Source: Sphingobium xanthum
GTDB taxonomy: Bacteria; Pseudomonadota; Alphaproteobacteria; Sphingomonadales; Sphingomonadaceae
DNA length: 64,000 nt
Direction of reading: 5' to 3'
Assembly: GCF_019737615.1 (NCBI RefSeq)
Contig: NZ_JAHKKS010000006.1
Span: 1 to 64,000, forward strand
The notes beneath the pieces were generated by a model that had not been told where the DNA came from, ran no database searches, and saw only the letters and a list, made by a program, of their open reading frames with translations. Positions 53,439-62,282 of the stretch are shown one piece after another; position 1 is the first letter of the stretch; the number at the start of each line of letters is the position of its first letter. The position numbers were made by a program, and so were the translations under genes.

Positions 53439-54653
53439 TCAACGGTTGGCGCCGCGCCCACTTCCATTTACTTCATCGCGCAGCTCATCGAGATAGTCCG
53501 ACCAACACTGCATCATCCGCACCCGTTCATCCCAAAATTCACCGCGCGCATAAGCGCGACGCACGCCGTTCAATTCAATATGAGCGAGTTGACGTTCGAT
53601 TGCGTCGGGATGCCACTTGCCCATCTCGTTGAGCAGCGTACTGGCCATGGCGCGGAAGCCGTGGCTGGTCATTTGCGCGCCGGAATATCCCAGTTTGCGG
53701 AGCGCTAGGTTCAGCGTGTTTTCCGACATCGGCCGCGTACCCAAATGAACGCCCGGGAATACATAGCGCCCGTAGCCCGAGAACTCCCGGGCTTCCTCGA
53801 AGAGGGCGAGCGCCTGGCGCGAGAGAGGGACGCGATGCGGACGGCGCATCTTCATCTTGTCCGCCGAGATCGACCATATGGCCCGGTCGAAATCGATCTC
53901 TTGCCATTCGGCATGGCGCAGCTCACCCGGCCGCACGAATACATGCGGGGCGATCCGAAGCGCGAGGCGTGTCACCTGATGGCCACTGAAGTCATCAATG
54001 GCCTGCAGGAGAGGGCCGACCTCATGCTCGTCGGTGATAGCCGCGCGATGTTTGACCTTCGGCGTCGTCAGCGCATCCTTAAGGCCTTGTGCCGGATCGA
54101 TCTGCGCCCGCCCCGTCGCCACGGCGTAGCGGAACACCCGTCCGAACACACTGCGCAGGCGACGGGCCGATTCATATCGGCCTCCGGCCTCCACACGGCG
54201 CAGTACAAGGAGGAGCTCGGTCGCCTCGATGCTCCCGATCCTCCGTTTACCTAGGGTTGGATAAGCGAAGCTCAGCAGCCACTTGATCTTGTCCAGCGTG
54301 ACATCGGACAAGCCTTCACGTTCCCGCTTGGCGAGCCACTCCTGAGCCACTGCTTCGAACGTCGACATGTTCCCGAGTTGCGCGCGCAGTTTGTATTTTC
54401 GTTCGAAAAGCGGATCGAGCCCGATCGTCAGGGCGCTGCGCGCATCCCTGTGCCGCTCGCGCGCCTCGCTCAAACCCACCTCCGGAAAAACGCCAAGAGC
54501 GAGGGTCTTGTGCTTGCCATCGAAACGATAATTGTATCGCCAGTATTTGCCACCATCGGGCGTCACGAGGAGGTACAGGCCATGGCTGTCCGAGAGCTTG
54601 TATTGCTTCTCGCGAGGCTTGGCTTTGCTGGCGGCTAGAGCTGAAAGAGCCAT
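53439..54653 (-). CDS. int: P4-type tyrosine integrase
   Basis: 404 residues. The N terminus is the DUF4102 arm-binding domain (YKLSDSHGLYLLVTPDGGKYW), then a SAM-like core-binding domain and the catalytic domain. Catalytic residues are visible: Arg in FVRPGELR, HGFR, LAHIE and the Tyr in VRRAYARGEF. It lies 143 bp from the 3' end of tRNA-Leu with its start towards the tRNA, as in other P4-type islands, and should catalyse integration at that tRNA. An excisionase-like gene lies inside the island at 23796. The frame is intact, so the enzyme may still work. Confidence 0.93.
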   Translation of the reverse strand: MALSALAASKAKPREKQYKLSDSHGLYLLVTPDGGKYWRYNYRFDGKHKTLALGVFPEVGLSEARERHRDARSALTIGLDPLFERKYKLRAQLGNMSTFEAVAQEWLAKREREGLSDVTLDKIKWLLSFAYPTLGKRRIGSIEATELLLVLRRVEAGGRYESARRLRSVFGRVFRYAVATGRAQIDPAQGLKDALTTPKVKHRAAITDEHEVGPLLQAIDDFSGHQVTRLALRIAPHVFVRPGELRHAEWQEIDFDRAIWSISADKMKMRRPHRVPLSRQALALFEEAREFSGYGRYVFPGVHLGTRPMSENTLNLALRKLGYSGAQMTSHGFRAMASTLLNEMGKWHPDAIERQLAHIELNGVRRAYARGEFWDERVRMMQCWSDYLDELRDEVNGSGRGANR

Positions 54654-54796
54654 GCGGGTATCCCGAGCAGATTTGATACCCGCAACTGTATCAAACCATT
54701 TTCGGATTCCAAGATGCGCACCCGGACGGGGGTGGACTAACCCTTGGTTTTACAAGCCCTTTTCCGGACGTCTGCGGACGGCCCCGGGAGAACAAA

Positions 54797-54813
54797 TGGT
54801 GCCCAGAAGAGGA
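54797..54813. repeat. Right attachment repeat (attL-like) within the tRNA-Leu 3' end
   Basis: TGGTGCCCAGAAGAGGA, the last 17 bases of the tRNA gene as read on the plus strand, matches 9350-9365 except for one C. It is the expected core site for an integrase that uses a tRNA 3' end. The tRNA is intact, so the integrated element restored its 3' end. Confidence 0.55.
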
Positions 54814-54883
54814 CTCGAACCTCCACGACCTTGCGATCGCCAGCACCTGAAGCTGGTGCGTCTACCAATTCCGCCATCTGGGC
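54797..54883 (-). tRNA. tRNA-Leu (anticodon CAG)
   Basis: An 87-base cloverleaf with encoded CCA. The acceptor stem GCCCAGA pairs with TCTGGGC; the anticodon stem-loop CCAGC-TTCAGGT-GCTGG gives anticodon CAG. A long variable arm and the T-loop GTTCGAGTC follow, as in class II tRNA-Leu. It is the insertion point of the island. Confidence 0.97.
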
Positions 54884-54967
54884 ACGGGGTAGGCTGGCGC
54901 GGGTAGCTGTCGCGGGGCGGCTTGTCAACGCGCGGTTGGAGAGTTTTTGCGTCGGTCCGGGATCGGC

Positions 54968-56173
54968 TCAGCCGACAAGGCCGAGGGACGGCCAGTCCAG
55001 CACCTGCGTTTCCTCGCCCGCCTGAGCGGCCGGGGCGCCGATCGGGCGGATGATGAGGGCATTGGCCTGCGCGGCGGCGCGCATGGCGGCGCTGTCCTGA
55101 AAGCCGATCGGCGTGGCGATGCCGTCCTTGAGCGTGGCCCGGACGAAATCCGTCCGATTGCCGACGGCCGGCATCGCGGCGCCCAGTCGGCCGGTGCGCG
55201 GCCGGGGCAGGGGGGCTGCCGCGCCCGCGAAATGACGGATGAGCGGCAGCAGGAACAGCGCGCCGGTGACCAGCGCAGAGACGGGATTGCCGGGCAGACC
55301 GAGCACAATGGCCTGATCCAGCCGCCCGACGATGAGCGGCTTGCCCGGCCGCATCGCGATCCGCCAGAAATCGATGGTGCCGCCAGCGCCCTCGAGCGCA
55401 GGGCGGATGAGATCGTGATCGCCAACCGATGCGCCGCCCGAGGTGACGATGATGTCCGCCCGCGCCGCTTCGCGCATCGCTGCGGTGACGGCGGGCAGAT
55501 CGTCAGGGATCAGGCGCTTGTCGATGACCGCGCCGCCCACGCCCTCGATCATCGCGCGGAGCATCGCGCCGTTGGAAGCGGGGAGCTTGCCGGGCGGGCA
55601 GGGCGCGCCGGGCGGCACCAGCTCGTCTCCGGTGGAAAGGATCGCGACCCTTGGCCCCGGGCGAACCGGCAGCATCGCGTGGCCCGCGAGCGCGGCCAGC
55701 GCGATCTGCGCCGGCCCCAGCCGCATGCCTGCCGAAAGCAGCGTATCGCTTGCGCCAAAGTCGCTGGCGCGCGGGCGGACGTGGCGGCCTGGCGCACCGG
55801 GACCCTCGCCGGTCAGCCGGATCGTGGCGCCGTCCGCCGTCACGTCCTCCTGCAGGATGACGGTGTCGGCCCCCACGGGCATGGGCGCGCCGGTGAAGAT
55901 CCGCATCGCCGTCCCCGCGGCGAGCGCATCGCCGGAGGGCACCGCGCCGGCGGCCATTTCGCCCACCAGCCGCCAGGGGCCGGGCATGTCAGCCCAGCGC
56001 ACAGCATAGCCGTCCATGGCCGAGAGGTCGGTCCAGGGCTGGTCGCGGCGGGCCGCCAGCGGTGCGGCGAGATAGCCGCCAACAGCTTGCGCGAGGGAGA
56101 GGGCCGTGGGGGGCAGGGGTGTCGCCAGCGCCAGCAACCGCGCCTGCGCTTCCTCGACCGGCAGCAGGCTCAT
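54968..56173 (-). CDS. moeA: Molybdopterin molybdenumtransferase MoeA
   Basis: 401 residues, full length. Family motifs are SAMDGYAVRW in domain I, the MPT-binding domain segments ILSTGDELV and VTSGGASVGDHD, and VLGLPGNPVSALV. It inserts molybdate into adenylylated molybdopterin in the cytoplasm. The start overlaps the acetyltransferase gene stop by ATGA. Last gene of the trp-moa run before the tRNA. Core chromosomal gene with high G+C and no sign of transfer. Confidence 0.96.
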   Translation of the reverse strand: MSLLPVEEAQARLLALATPLPPTALSLAQAVGGYLAAPLAARRDQPWTDLSAMDGYAVRWADMPGPWRLVGEMAAGAVPSGDALAAGTAMRIFTGAPMPVGADTVILQEDVTADGATIRLTGEGPGAPGRHVRPRASDFGASDTLLSAGMRLGPAQIALAALAGHAMLPVRPGPRVAILSTGDELVPPGAPCPPGKLPASNGAMLRAMIEGVGGAVIDKRLIPDDLPAVTAAMREAARADIIVTSGGASVGDHDLIRPALEGAGGTIDFWRIAMRPGKPLIVGRLDQAIVLGLPGNPVSALVTGALFLLPLIRHFAGAAAPLPRPRTGRLGAAMPAVGNRTDFVRATLKDGIATPIGFQDSAAMRAAAQANALIIRPIGAPAAQAGEETQVLDWPSLGLVG

Positions 56174-56634
56174 GCCGTCGCCTCGTCGGCCATGCGGAAA
56201 TAGACGACGCGCTCGGTTTCCTCGAAGCCTACCGCCTTGTGGAAGACATGGCCGGGATCATTGTCGAGCAGCGCATCGGAAGCCGATTCGGCGCAGCCTT
56301 GCGAGAGGCCCCAGTCGCGCGTCGCGGCGACCAGCGCGCGGGCGACGCCCCGGCGGCGATGGCCGGGTGAGACATAAATGCCTTCGAGGAATGCGACCGG
56401 CGAGCCGTCGCAGCCGTTCACATGGTCGGTCCGGCGCGTGGCTTCCGCGAAGGCGATGACGGCCTCCACCGCATCGAGCGCAACGAATAGCGCATAGTCC
56501 GCCGTGTCCCGCTCCAACAGTTGGTCGCGCTGCTCGGCCTGATGCTCTGCGAGGCTGCCCTCTTCGGGCCAGAGCGCGTGGCGCAACGCCGCGACCTCCG
56601 CGACATGGCGCATCTCGCCGCGCACGATCTGCAT
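56170..56634 (-). CDS. GNAT acetyltransferase (AAC(6')-like)
   Basis: 154 residues from ATG 56634. The GNAT core is visible: FLEGIYVSPGHRRRGVARALV contains the acetyl-CoA loop R/Q-x-x-G-x-A, and GFEETERVVYFRM closes the domain. The N-terminal block LRHALWPEEGSLAEHQAE resembles the LWP...EH region of aminoglycoside 6'-N-acetyltransferases. It lies 1 bp after moaC and overlaps moeA by ATGA. A host metabolic substrate is as likely as a drug; the name states family only. Confidence 0.75.
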   Translation of the reverse strand: MQIVRGEMRHVAEVAALRHALWPEEGSLAEHQAEQRDQLLERDTADYALFVALDAVEAVIAFAEATRRTDHVNGCDGSPVAFLEGIYVSPGHRRRGVARALVAATRDWGLSQGCAESASDALLDNDPGHVFHKAVGFEETERVVYFRMADEATA

Positions 56635-56635
56635 C

Positions 56636-57103
56636 TCAGGCCGTCCAGTCGCCGGACTTGCCGCCGGCCTTGGCGGTGACATGAATATCACGGACCATCA
56701 TATGCTTGTCGACCGCCTTGAGCATGTCGTACAAGGTCAACAGCGCGATGGAAACGGCGGTCAGCGCCTCCATCTCCACGCCGGTCTTGCCGCTCGTCTT
56801 CACCGTTGCGCTCGCCGTCGCGCCGGTCGCATCGAGCGCGAGGTCGAGCGTGATGCCAGTGATCGGCAGCGGGTGGCAGAGCGGAATGAGCTCGCTGGTT
56901 TTCTTGGCGGCCATGATCCCGGCAATGCGGGCGGCTGCGAACACGTCGCCCTTGGCGGCACTGCCATCGGCGATCGCGTCCCGCGCCGCCGCGTTCATGT
57001 CGATCCGGCCGGTCGCGGTGGCGATGCGGGCCGTGTCCGCCTTCGCCGAGACATCGACCATGCGTGCCGCGCCGGCCTCGTCGGTATGACTGAGCCCGCT
57101 CAT
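56636..57103 (-). CDS. moaC: Cyclic pyranopterin monophosphate synthase MoaC
   Basis: 155 residues with all MoaC signatures: [52 protein letters not shown] and [11 protein letters not shown]. It converts the MoaA product to cyclic pyranopterin monophosphate, the second half of the first step of molybdopterin synthesis. The start overlaps the trpC stop by ATGA. MoaA is not in the window. Confidence 0.97.
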   Translation of the reverse strand: MSGLSHTDEAGAARMVDVSAKADTARIATATGRIDMNAAARDAIADGSAAKGDVFAAARIAGIMAAKKTSELIPLCHPLPITGITLDLALDATGATASATVKTSGKTGVEMEALTAVSIALLTLYDMLKAVDKHMMVRDIHVTAKAGGKSGDWTA

Positions 57104-57888
57104 GCGCCGATCAGCGCCCGCGTCGCCGCCTCGACGTCGGCCTGACGCATCAGCGATTCCCCGACCAGGAAGCAGCGCACGCCATGGTCCGCCATGGCAT
57201 CGAGATCGGCCTTGGAGCCAAGGCCGCTTTCCGCAACGAAGGTGCAGCCCTCCGGCGCCCGGCCGACCAACTCGTAGGTCCGGGCGAAGTCGACGGTGAA
57301 ATCCTTGAGATTGCGGTTGTTGACGCCGATCAGGCGGGACTTGAGCATAAGCGCACGCTCCAGCTCTTCCTCATCGTGGACCTCGACCAGCGCATCCATG
57401 CCGAGACCGAGCGCGACCTCCTCTATCTCCTGCATCTGCGTGTCGGAGAGGGCCGCCACGATGATGAGGATCGCGTCCGCCCCGATCGCCCGGCTTTCCA
57501 GCACCTGCCAGGGGTCGACCATGAAGTCCTTGCGGATGACCGGCAGCGAGACAGCGGCGCGTGCGGCGATCAGATACTCCTCATGCCCCTGAAAATAGGG
57601 CGCGTCGGTCAACACCGAGAGACAGGCGGCGCCCCCCGCCTCATAGGCACGGGCATGGGCCGGGGGATCGAAATCGGCCCGAATGAGTCCCTTGGACGGG
57701 CTGGCTTTCTTCACTTCGGCGATCAGGCCGTATCCGCCCGCGCTCACCTTGGCATCGAGCGCCCGGCGGAAGCCGCGCGGCGGCGTCTGCGCGGCGGCGC
57801 TGGCTTGCAGATCGGCCAGGCTGGTCGCGGCCTTGCGCGCCGCCACTTCCTCGCGCTTGGTGGCGCAGATTTCGTCGAGCTTGTTCAT
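57100..57888 (-). CDS. trpC: Indole-3-glycerol phosphate synthase
   Basis: 262 residues, a TIM barrel with the IGPS motifs [34 protein letters not shown] and [12 protein letters not shown]. It closes carboxyphenylamino-deoxyribulose phosphate to indole-glycerol phosphate in tryptophan synthesis. It is monofunctional, not fused to trpF. Overlaps trpD and moaC by ATGA on both sides. Confidence 0.97.
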   Translation of the reverse strand: MNKLDEICATKREEVAARKAATSLADLQASAAAQTPPRGFRRALDAKVSAGGYGLIAEVKKASPSKGLIRADFDPPAHARAYEAGGAACLSVLTDAPYFQGHEEYLIAARAAVSLPVIRKDFMVDPWQVLESRAIGADAILIIVAALSDTQMQEIEEVALGLGMDALVEVHDEEELERALMLKSRLIGVNNRNLKDFTVDFARTYELVGRAPEGCTFVAESGLGSKADLDAMADHGVRCFLVGESLMRQADVEAATRALIGA

Positions 57889-58877
57889 TCGTAAGCGATC
57901 CAGCAGTCGAGCAGCGTCTTGGCAAGCCCCTTGTCGATCGCCTCGGCCGCTTCCTCCGCGCCTTCGGCAAGGCTGGAGACTTCCCCGGCGACCATCAGCG
58001 CGGCGGCGGCGTTGAGCAGGACGGCGTCGCGATAGGCGCCCGTCTCGCCCATCAACAGCGCGCGCAGGGCGGCGGCATTATGCGCCGGGTCGCCGCCGCG
58101 AATGGCGTCGATGGGATGGCTGGGCAGGCCGGCATCCGCCGCGCTCACCCGCCGCATCGCGACGATGCCGTCCGCGCTCACATCGGCCACGTCGTTGCCG
58201 CCCGCGAGGCTGAGCTCGTCGAGGCCCTCGTCGCCCGAGACGACCATCGCCCGCTCGATCCCGAGCGAGGCCAGGGCTTCCGCGTAAATCGGCACATAGG
58301 CTGGCCGCGCGATGCCGATGAGCTGGCGCCTCACCCCAGCGGGATTGGCGAGCGGCCCCATCAGGTTGAAGATCGTGCGCCGCCCGATCGCCCGGCGAAT
58401 CGGCCCGAGCCGGCCAAGCGCGGGATGATGCTTCTGCGCGAAGAGGAAGCAGATGCCGATCTCGGCGAGGCTCCGCTCCGCATTCTCGGCCGCGCGATCA
58501 AGATCGAGGCCCAGTGCTTCGAGCGTATCGGCCGCGCCAGCCTTGGATGAGGCCGCGCGATTGCCATGCTTGGCGACCGGCACATCGCACGCCGCGACGA
58601 CGAGGCTGACGGCGGTCGATACATTGAGCGTATGATGCCCGTCGCCGCCCGTGCCGCAAACGTCGATGGCATTGTCCGGCGCCTGCACCGGGATCAGCCG
58701 CTGCCGCATCTCGCGGGCGGCCGCCGCGATCTCGATCGCGGTCTCCCCCCGGTCGGAAAGCGCGACAAGGAACGCGGCAATGTCCGCATCGCTCACCGTC
58801 CCGTCGAGGATCGCGGCGAACGCTGCGGCCGCCTCGCTTTGCGAGAGCGGCGCGGAAGGATCGGGCAGGACAGTCAT
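57885..58877 (-). CDS. trpD: Anthranilate phosphoribosyltransferase
   Basis: 330 residues with the PRPP-binding segment [17 protein letters not shown], the anthranilate-site segment [21 protein letters not shown] and [11 protein letters not shown]. It transfers phosphoribose to anthranilate, the second step of the pathway. Overlaps trpC by ATGA. Separated from the DUF5990 gene upstream by 70 bp, which could contain an internal promoter. Confidence 0.97.
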   Translation of the reverse strand: MTVLPDPSAPLSQSEAAAAFAAILDGTVSDADIAAFLVALSDRGETAIEIAAAAREMRQRLIPVQAPDNAIDVCGTGGDGHHTLNVSTAVSLVVAACDVPVAKHGNRAASSKAGAADTLEALGLDLDRAAENAERSLAEIGICFLFAQKHHPALGRLGPIRRAIGRRTIFNLMGPLANPAGVRRQLIGIARPAYVPIYAEALASLGIERAMVVSGDEGLDELSLAGGNDVADVSADGIVAMRRVSAADAGLPSHPIDAIRGGDPAHNAAALRALLMGETGAYRDAVLLNAAAALMVAGEVSSLAEGAEEAAEAIDKGLAKTLLDCWIAYE

Positions 58878-58947
58878 GGATTTGCCTTTGCGGCAGGATG
58901 CGGCTGCTGTCGAGTGACTCCGCTGATGACGCGCCCTCTACGAACTC

Positions 58948-59412
58948 TTACTCTTCGGCGTCTTCTTCCGGCTCCGCTATGTCCACCAGCGTCCACACGA
59001 CCGGGATCTTGCCGCCACCGGCCTTGCGCCCGCTCATGTCCGCCTCGAGCCGCCCGCCGCTCTCCTGCGCCGCATGGACCATATCCCAGTCGATGTCGGC
59101 AAGGCGCGCCTTCACGCGATTGACGTAACCGGGCAGCTGCGTGCGCTGCCAGGAGAGATAGACGAAGCGGTCCTGCGGCGTTCCGAAGGCGAACGGCCCG
59201 GTGAAGACCGGCGGCTTGGCTTCGTCCACCGCCGGCGCCACGCGCAGATCGAAATCGAACGCGAACGTCCCGTCCTCGCGCTGCACGCCGGGGTGGATCG
59301 CTTCCTTGTTGTCCTGCAGGCCGAACATAGTCGGGCTCGGATCGGCGTCCGCGCTTGGCGCGATCGGATCGTCCCGCAGCAGACGCAATCTCAGTATGCC
59401 CTTGTCCGCCAT
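58948..59412 (-). CDS. DUF5990-like protein
   Basis: 154 residues. It contains FGLQDNKEAIHPG, FAFDFDLRV, FTGPFAFGTPQDRFVYLSW and an acidic C terminus (EPEEDAEE), a pattern I associate with DUF5990. No catalytic motif or transmembrane segment. It overlaps the trpG stop by 1 bp and lies inside the trp operon, between trpG and trpD, which is a recurring order in sphingomonads as far as I recall. Function unknown. Confidence 0.7.
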   Translation of the reverse strand: MADKGILRLRLLRDDPIAPSADADPSPTMFGLQDNKEAIHPGVQREDGTFAFDFDLRVAPAVDEAKPPVFTGPFAFGTPQDRFVYLSWQRTQLPGYVNRVKARLADIDWDMVHAAQESGGRLEADMSGRKAGGGKIPVVWTLVDIAEPEEDAEE

Positions 59413-59996
59413 CAGACGCGCTCGGCGACCTTCATCCCGGCCGCGCGCATGAAGTTCGCCAGCATGGCATGACCATGCTCGGTCGCGATGCTCTCGGGAT
59501 GGAACTGGACGCTGTGGATCGGCAGGCTCTCGTGGCGGAAGGCCATGACCGATCCGTCCTCGCTCGTCGCGTTGACGATCAGGCTCGCCGGAATATTCTC
59601 GACGATCAGCGAGTGATAGCGCGTCGCCGTGAAGGGCGAGGGCAGGCCCTCGAACAGCCCGGTGCCGTCATGGCTGACCGGCGACGTCTTGCCGTGCATC
59701 AGCCCACCGCGCACCACCTTGCCGCCGAAATGCTGGCCGATCGTCTGATGGCCGAGGCACACGCCGAGCAGCGGCTTGCCGGCCTCCGCGCAGGCGGCCA
59801 CGAGATCGAGGCTGATGCCCGCCTCATTGGGCGTGCAAGGGCCGGGCGAAAGCAGGAACGCCTGCGCGCCGGTCGAGAGCGCCTGTCCCGCCGACATGGC
59901 GTCGTTGCGCACGACCTCCACCTGCGCGCCCAGCTCCATCAGATAATGGACCAGGTTCCAGGTGAAGCTGTCATAATTGTCGATGACGAGGATCAT
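59412..59996 (-). CDS. trpG: Anthranilate synthase component II (glutamine amidotransferase)
   Basis: 194 residues, class I amidotransferase. The catalytic triad is C80 in GVCLGHQ plus His and Glu in SVQFHPES near the C terminus; the oxyanion segment is [12 protein letters not shown]. It supplies ammonia to TrpE, which is not encoded in the window. In folate synthesis the same subunit can serve PabB. First gene of the minus-strand trp run; its promoter must lie in the 57-bp gap shared with the divergent kinase-like gene. Confidence 0.95.
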   Translation of the reverse strand: MILVIDNYDSFTWNLVHYLMELGAQVEVVRNDAMSAGQALSTGAQAFLLSPGPCTPNEAGISLDLVAACAEAGKPLLGVCLGHQTIGQHFGGKVVRGGLMHGKTSPVSHDGTGLFEGLPSPFTATRYHSLIVENIPASLIVNATSEDGSVMAFRHESLPIHSVQFHPESIATEHGHAMLANFMRAAGMKVAERV

Positions 59997-60053
59997 GGCG
60001 ATGATCTAGAGGCGTGCTTCAGGCGGCGCAACGCGAATATGGGGTCGGTGGAG

Positions 60054-60632
60054 ATGACGGCAACCGGCAGGATCATCCTCCTCAACGGCGCATCGAGCAG
60101 CGGCAAATCCTCGATCAGCCGGGCGCTGCAAGATCGGCTGGACGCGCCCTTCTGGCATATCTCGATCGATCATCTGCGTGATGCCGGCGTGCTGCCGCTG
60201 GCGCGCATCCGCAGCGGTGAGTTCGTCTGGGCAGACATGCGCGAGGCCTTCTTCGACGGCTTCGAACGCTCGCTGCTCGGCTACACGTCGACGGGCAACG
60301 ACCTGATCGTCGAATATATCGTGGAGACGCGAGCCGGGATGAACCGGCTGGTCGGTCTGATGGCCGGGCAGGATATCTTCTTCGTCGGTGTGCATTGCCC
60401 GCTGGACGAGCTGGAGCGGCGCGAGAAGTCGCGCGGCGACCGGCCGATCGGCGATGCGGCGAGGGATTTTCATACGATCCACGTCCATTGCGACTATGAT
60501 CTGGAGGTCCAGTCGCTGGCGCCGCCCGGGGACAATGCGGACCGGATCATCGCTGCCTGGCGTGCGCGCTCCGAAGACCGCGCCTTCTCGCGGATGGCGA
60601 AGACCGGCCAAAGCGCTATAGATAGCGCATGA
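60054..60632 (+). CDS. Chloramphenicol phosphotransferase-like P-loop protein
   Basis: 192 residues from ATG 60054 (an in-frame ATG at 60039 is possible). The Walker A motif is LLNGASSSGKSS (9-20), followed by FWHISIDHLRDAG and VGVHCPLDELERRE, which match CPT-family phosphotransferases. The true substrate is unknown, and resistance is not implied. Its stop overlaps the asparaginase-like gene by ATGA. Divergent from trpG. Confidence 0.82.
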   Translation: MTATGRIILLNGASSSGKSSISRALQDRLDAPFWHISIDHLRDAGVLPLARIRSGEFVWADMREAFFDGFERSLLGYTSTGNDLIVEYIVETRAGMNRLVGLMAGQDIFFVGVHCPLDELERREKSRGDRPIGDAARDFHTIHVHCDYDLEVQSLAPPGDNADRIIAAWRARSEDRAFSRMAKTGQSAIDSA

Positions 60633-61129
60633 CGACGCCAAACGACCCCATTCTCGTGCTCACCACCGGCGGCACGATCGACAAGCTCTATTTCGATGCG
60701 CTCAGCGAATACAAGATCGGCGAATCGATCATCGCGCGCGTTCTGGATACGGCGCGCGTGACGCAGCCGGTCGAGATCGGCGAGGTTCTGCGCAAGGACA
60801 GTCTGGAGCTGACCGATGCCGACCGCGCCCTGATCCGCGAGCGCGTCATCGCCGCCGAGGCGCGGCGCATCGTCATCACCCATGGCACGGACACGATGAC
60901 CGTGACGGCGCAGGCGCTCGGCACGGTGCCCGGCAAGACCATCGTCCTCGTCGGCGCGCTGGCCCCCGCGCGCTTCTCCGAGACGGACGCGACCTTCAAT
61001 CTCGGCATGGCCTTCGCGACGGCGCAGGTCGCGCCGGGAGGGGTCTACATCACCATGAACGGCACCGTCTTCCGCGCGGACGAGGTGGTGAAGGATCGCG
61101 AGCGCGGGGCGTTCGTGGCGAAGACGTAA
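60629..61129 (+). CDS. Short asparaginase-domain protein
   Basis: 166 residues corresponding only to the N-terminal domain of type I/II asparaginases. Both threonine motifs are present: LTTGGTID (11-18) and THGTDTM (84-90). The C-terminal domain found in full-size enzymes (about 330 residues) is missing and no remnant follows, so this is a short family, not a truncation. Activity on asparagine is uncertain. Coupled to the CPT-like gene by ATGA. Confidence 0.8.
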   Translation: MTTPNDPILVLTTGGTIDKLYFDALSEYKIGESIIARVLDTARVTQPVEIGEVLRKDSLELTDADRALIRERVIAAEARRIVITHGTDTMTVTAQALGTVPGKTIVLVGALAPARFSETDATFNLGMAFATAQVAPGGVYITMNGTVFRADEVVKDRERGAFVAKT

Positions 61130-61150
61130 CCGGCAACACCCTATCTATAA

Positions 61151-61233
61151 GTGCTCCTGCGAAGGCGGGAGCCCAGGGCGGCTGAGAACAGGTCTTTCGG
61201 CCGGGCCCTGGGCTCCTGCCTCCGCAGGAGCAC
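61151..61233. repeat. Long imperfect extragenic palindrome
   Basis: An 83-bp element with arms of about 29 bases. GTGCTCCTGCG and GGAGCCCAGGGC on the left mirror GCCCTGGGCTCC and CGCAGGAGCAC on the right, with a central loop of about 25 bases. It lies between two convergent genes and can terminate both. Similar palindromes of this composition are scattered in sphingomonad genomes as extragenic repeats. Confidence 0.75.
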
Positions 61234-61244
61234 AAGCGTAAACT

Positions 61245-62255
61245 CTACTTACGAAGAAACGCCGCAACCTCGTCACCCCAGAACTCCGGCTGATTGAGCG
61301 TCCCATGTCCGCGCGTCTTCTCCGTGCCCGGCACCAGCACGAAGCGCGCGTCCGGCATCCGCGCCACCGCCTTCTCCGCCACGCCGAGCGCGGGCGGATT
61401 GAGCAGGTCGTCGGCGAAGTTGATCCAAAGCAGCGGGGCAGTCACGCGGTCCAGCCGGTCCCAGGGATTATAGTTTCGCGAGGCATCGGTCTGGTAGATC
61501 GCGTCATTGGCATCTCGACCGCTCGAGAGGCTGAGCGCCATAGCTTCCTCGGCGAATTTATCCGCCGCCTCGCGCGTCGGATAGCTGGTCTGGAGATAGA
61601 GCGCGCCCGATGCCATCAGCATCGCGATGCTGGTCGCGCCGCGCATACCGGCCACCGGCTGGCTCGTGTAATTGCCCTCGTTCCAGGCCGGGTCCAGCTT
61701 GATCGCGTCGATGATGAGCTTGCGCTGCAACCGGTTCTGCCCGGCAATCTCGATCGGATAGCAGCCCATCGGCAAGAATTTTTGCGCGGATTCGGGATAG
61801 GTCGTCGCCCATTGAAACGTGACCATGCCCCCCATGGAAATGCCCATGACGGCCTTGAGCTTGGCGATGCCGAGCGTGTCCCGCACCAGCGTCATTTCCG
61901 CCTCGACCATGTCGGCATAGTCATAGGCCGGGAAGGCCATGCGAAGGCCGTCGCTCGGCTTGGACGAGCCGCCATGGCCGATCGCATCGGGCAGGATCAC
62001 ATAATGAATGCTCGCGTCGAGCGGCGCGCCCGGGCCGAAGAAAGCGTCGATCAGCGCCGGCGCGAGGAAATTCCCGCCGCTGCCTCCGGTGCCATGATGC
62101 AGCAGGATCGCATTCTCGATCGCGCCCGAACCGTCGCGGCGCGGCGTCCCCAGCGTGCGATAATTGATCCTCAGCTCCGGCAAGCGCGACCCGTCGTGAA
62201 AGACGAAATCCCGCAGCGTCACTGCACCGCTTTGCAGATTGAACTCGCGCGTCAT
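61245..62255 (-). CDS. Homoserine O-acetyltransferase-like alpha/beta hydrolase
   Basis: 336 residues. An alpha/beta hydrolase with nucleophile S140 in VMGISMGGMVTFQWA, acid in INFADDLLNPP (about 287) and His in TRGHGT (about 320). The N-terminal block (LPELRINYRTLGTP) places it in the MetX-like family, but it is shorter than true MetX and lacks some of its conserved acceptor residues, so the substrate is open. No signal peptide. It stands alone between a palindrome and the cation transporter. Confidence 0.82.
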   Translation of the reverse strand: MTREFNLQSGAVTLRDFVFHDGSRLPELRINYRTLGTPRRDGSGAIENAILLHHGTGGSGGNFLAPALIDAFFGPGAPLDASIHYVILPDAIGHGGSSKPSDGLRMAFPAYDYADMVEAEMTLVRDTLGIAKLKAVMGISMGGMVTFQWATTYPESAQKFLPMGCYPIEIAGQNRLQRKLIIDAIKLDPAWNEGNYTSQPVAGMRGATSIAMLMASGALYLQTSYPTREAADKFAEEAMALSLSSGRDANDAIYQTDASRNYNPWDRLDRVTAPLLWINFADDLLNPPALGVAEKAVARMPDARFVLVPGTEKTRGHGTLNQPEFWGDEVAAFLRK

Positions 62256-62282
62256 GGATACCGTCCTCGCCGGTAGATCAGG

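Larger units (their letters stand above)
9350..54813. mobile_element. tRNA-Leu-integrated genomic island (defence plus lasso peptide)
   Basis: About 45 kb bounded by the near-perfect direct repeat of the tRNA-Leu 3' end. It carries a P4-type integrase next to the tRNA, an AlpA-like excisionase at 23796, several defence-type modules and a lasso peptide locus. Left and right flanks are different in character: damaged sulfur genes on one side, core trp/moa genes on the other. No conjugation or phage structural genes are seen, so it would need help to transfer. Degraded gaps inside (42.4-43.0, 53.0-53.4 kb) suggest it grew by accretion. Confidence 0.65.
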
